The translations under genes were made by a program, and so were the position numbers. This document shows, one piece after another, positions 5,598 through 5,613 of a DNA stretch of 5,613 nt. Within the stretch, counting starts at the first letter, position 1. Every line of letters starts with the position of its first letter. Under the pieces are notes generated by a model. It was not told the origin of the DNA. It did not search any database and saw only the letters and a list, made by a program, of their open reading frames with translations. The DNA comes from Balneolales bacterium (GTDB taxonomy: Bacteria; Bacteroidota; Rhodothermia; Balneolales; Natronogracilivirgulaceae): assembly GCA_007131535.1 (NCBI GenBank), contig SLQI01000052.1:1-5613 (forward strand), given 5' to 3'.

Positions 5598-5613
5598 TTT
5601 GGTTGTTGGTAGC

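Larger units (their letters stand above)
5309..5613. other. Intergenic tail with hairpins, no convincing gene
   Basis: These 305 bases after the peptidase carry a strong hairpin (5324-5350), a ten-base palindrome ATCAGCTGAT (5355-5364), an 8-base tandem pair GTTTGATT/GTTTGGTT (5372-5387), an AT-rich stretch to about 5490, and then a GC-richer segment with two inverted repeats (5501-5546, 5577-5597). The change in base composition near 5500 suggests a separate repeat element or the approach to another gene beyond the edge. No tRNA cloverleaf or transposase fragment was recognised. Confidence 0.7.

Overview
The window looks like a chromosomal segment of a bacterium in the Bacteroidota/Rhodothermota/Balneolota group, with Balneolales as my best guess. 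The support is indirect. There is a lipoprotein built from a SusC-type TonB plug domain. The start codons lack Shine-Dalgarno sequences and the intergenic DNA is AT-rich. The peptidase and amylase are of kinds common in that group. The genus cannot be fixed from the sequence alone.

Layout, left to right. Bases 1-951 (+) hold the 3' part of a THUMP-domain RNA guanine-N2 methyltransferase (TrmN/Trm14-like), cut by the left window edge. Bases 1035-1460 (-) run convergent to it and encode a 141-residue lipoprotein that is little more than an isolated TonB-receptor plug domain with no barrel. A 353-base AT-rich divergent spacer (1461-1813) separates it from a cytoplasmic GH13 alpha-amylase-family enzyme (1814-3586, +) with a complete catalytic triad. 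A 273-base spacer (3587-3859) follows, full of degenerate 7-bp repeats and inverted repeats. Next is a lipoprotein M28 metallopeptidase closely resembling animal carboxypeptidase Q / plasma glutamate carboxypeptidase (3860-5308, +). The last 305 bases hold a strong hairpin just after the peptidase stop, then inverted repeats that look like intergenic repeat DNA, and no convincing gene.

The four genes do not form an obvious pathway: one modifies RNA, one is an envelope plug-domain protein, one handles alpha-glucans in the cytoplasm and one is an envelope peptidase. The amylase and plug gene share a divergent control region, but no SusD, SusC barrel or sugar transporter is present, so a glycan-uptake locus is not demonstrated. 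The most unusual non-coding structure is the 3587-3859 spacer, where GAT (or ATC) recurs at exact 7-base steps in three separate blocks, two facing each other as a long foldback and the third ending seven bases before the peptidase start. I see no CRISPR array, tRNA, rRNA, transposase or recognisable defence or toxin system.
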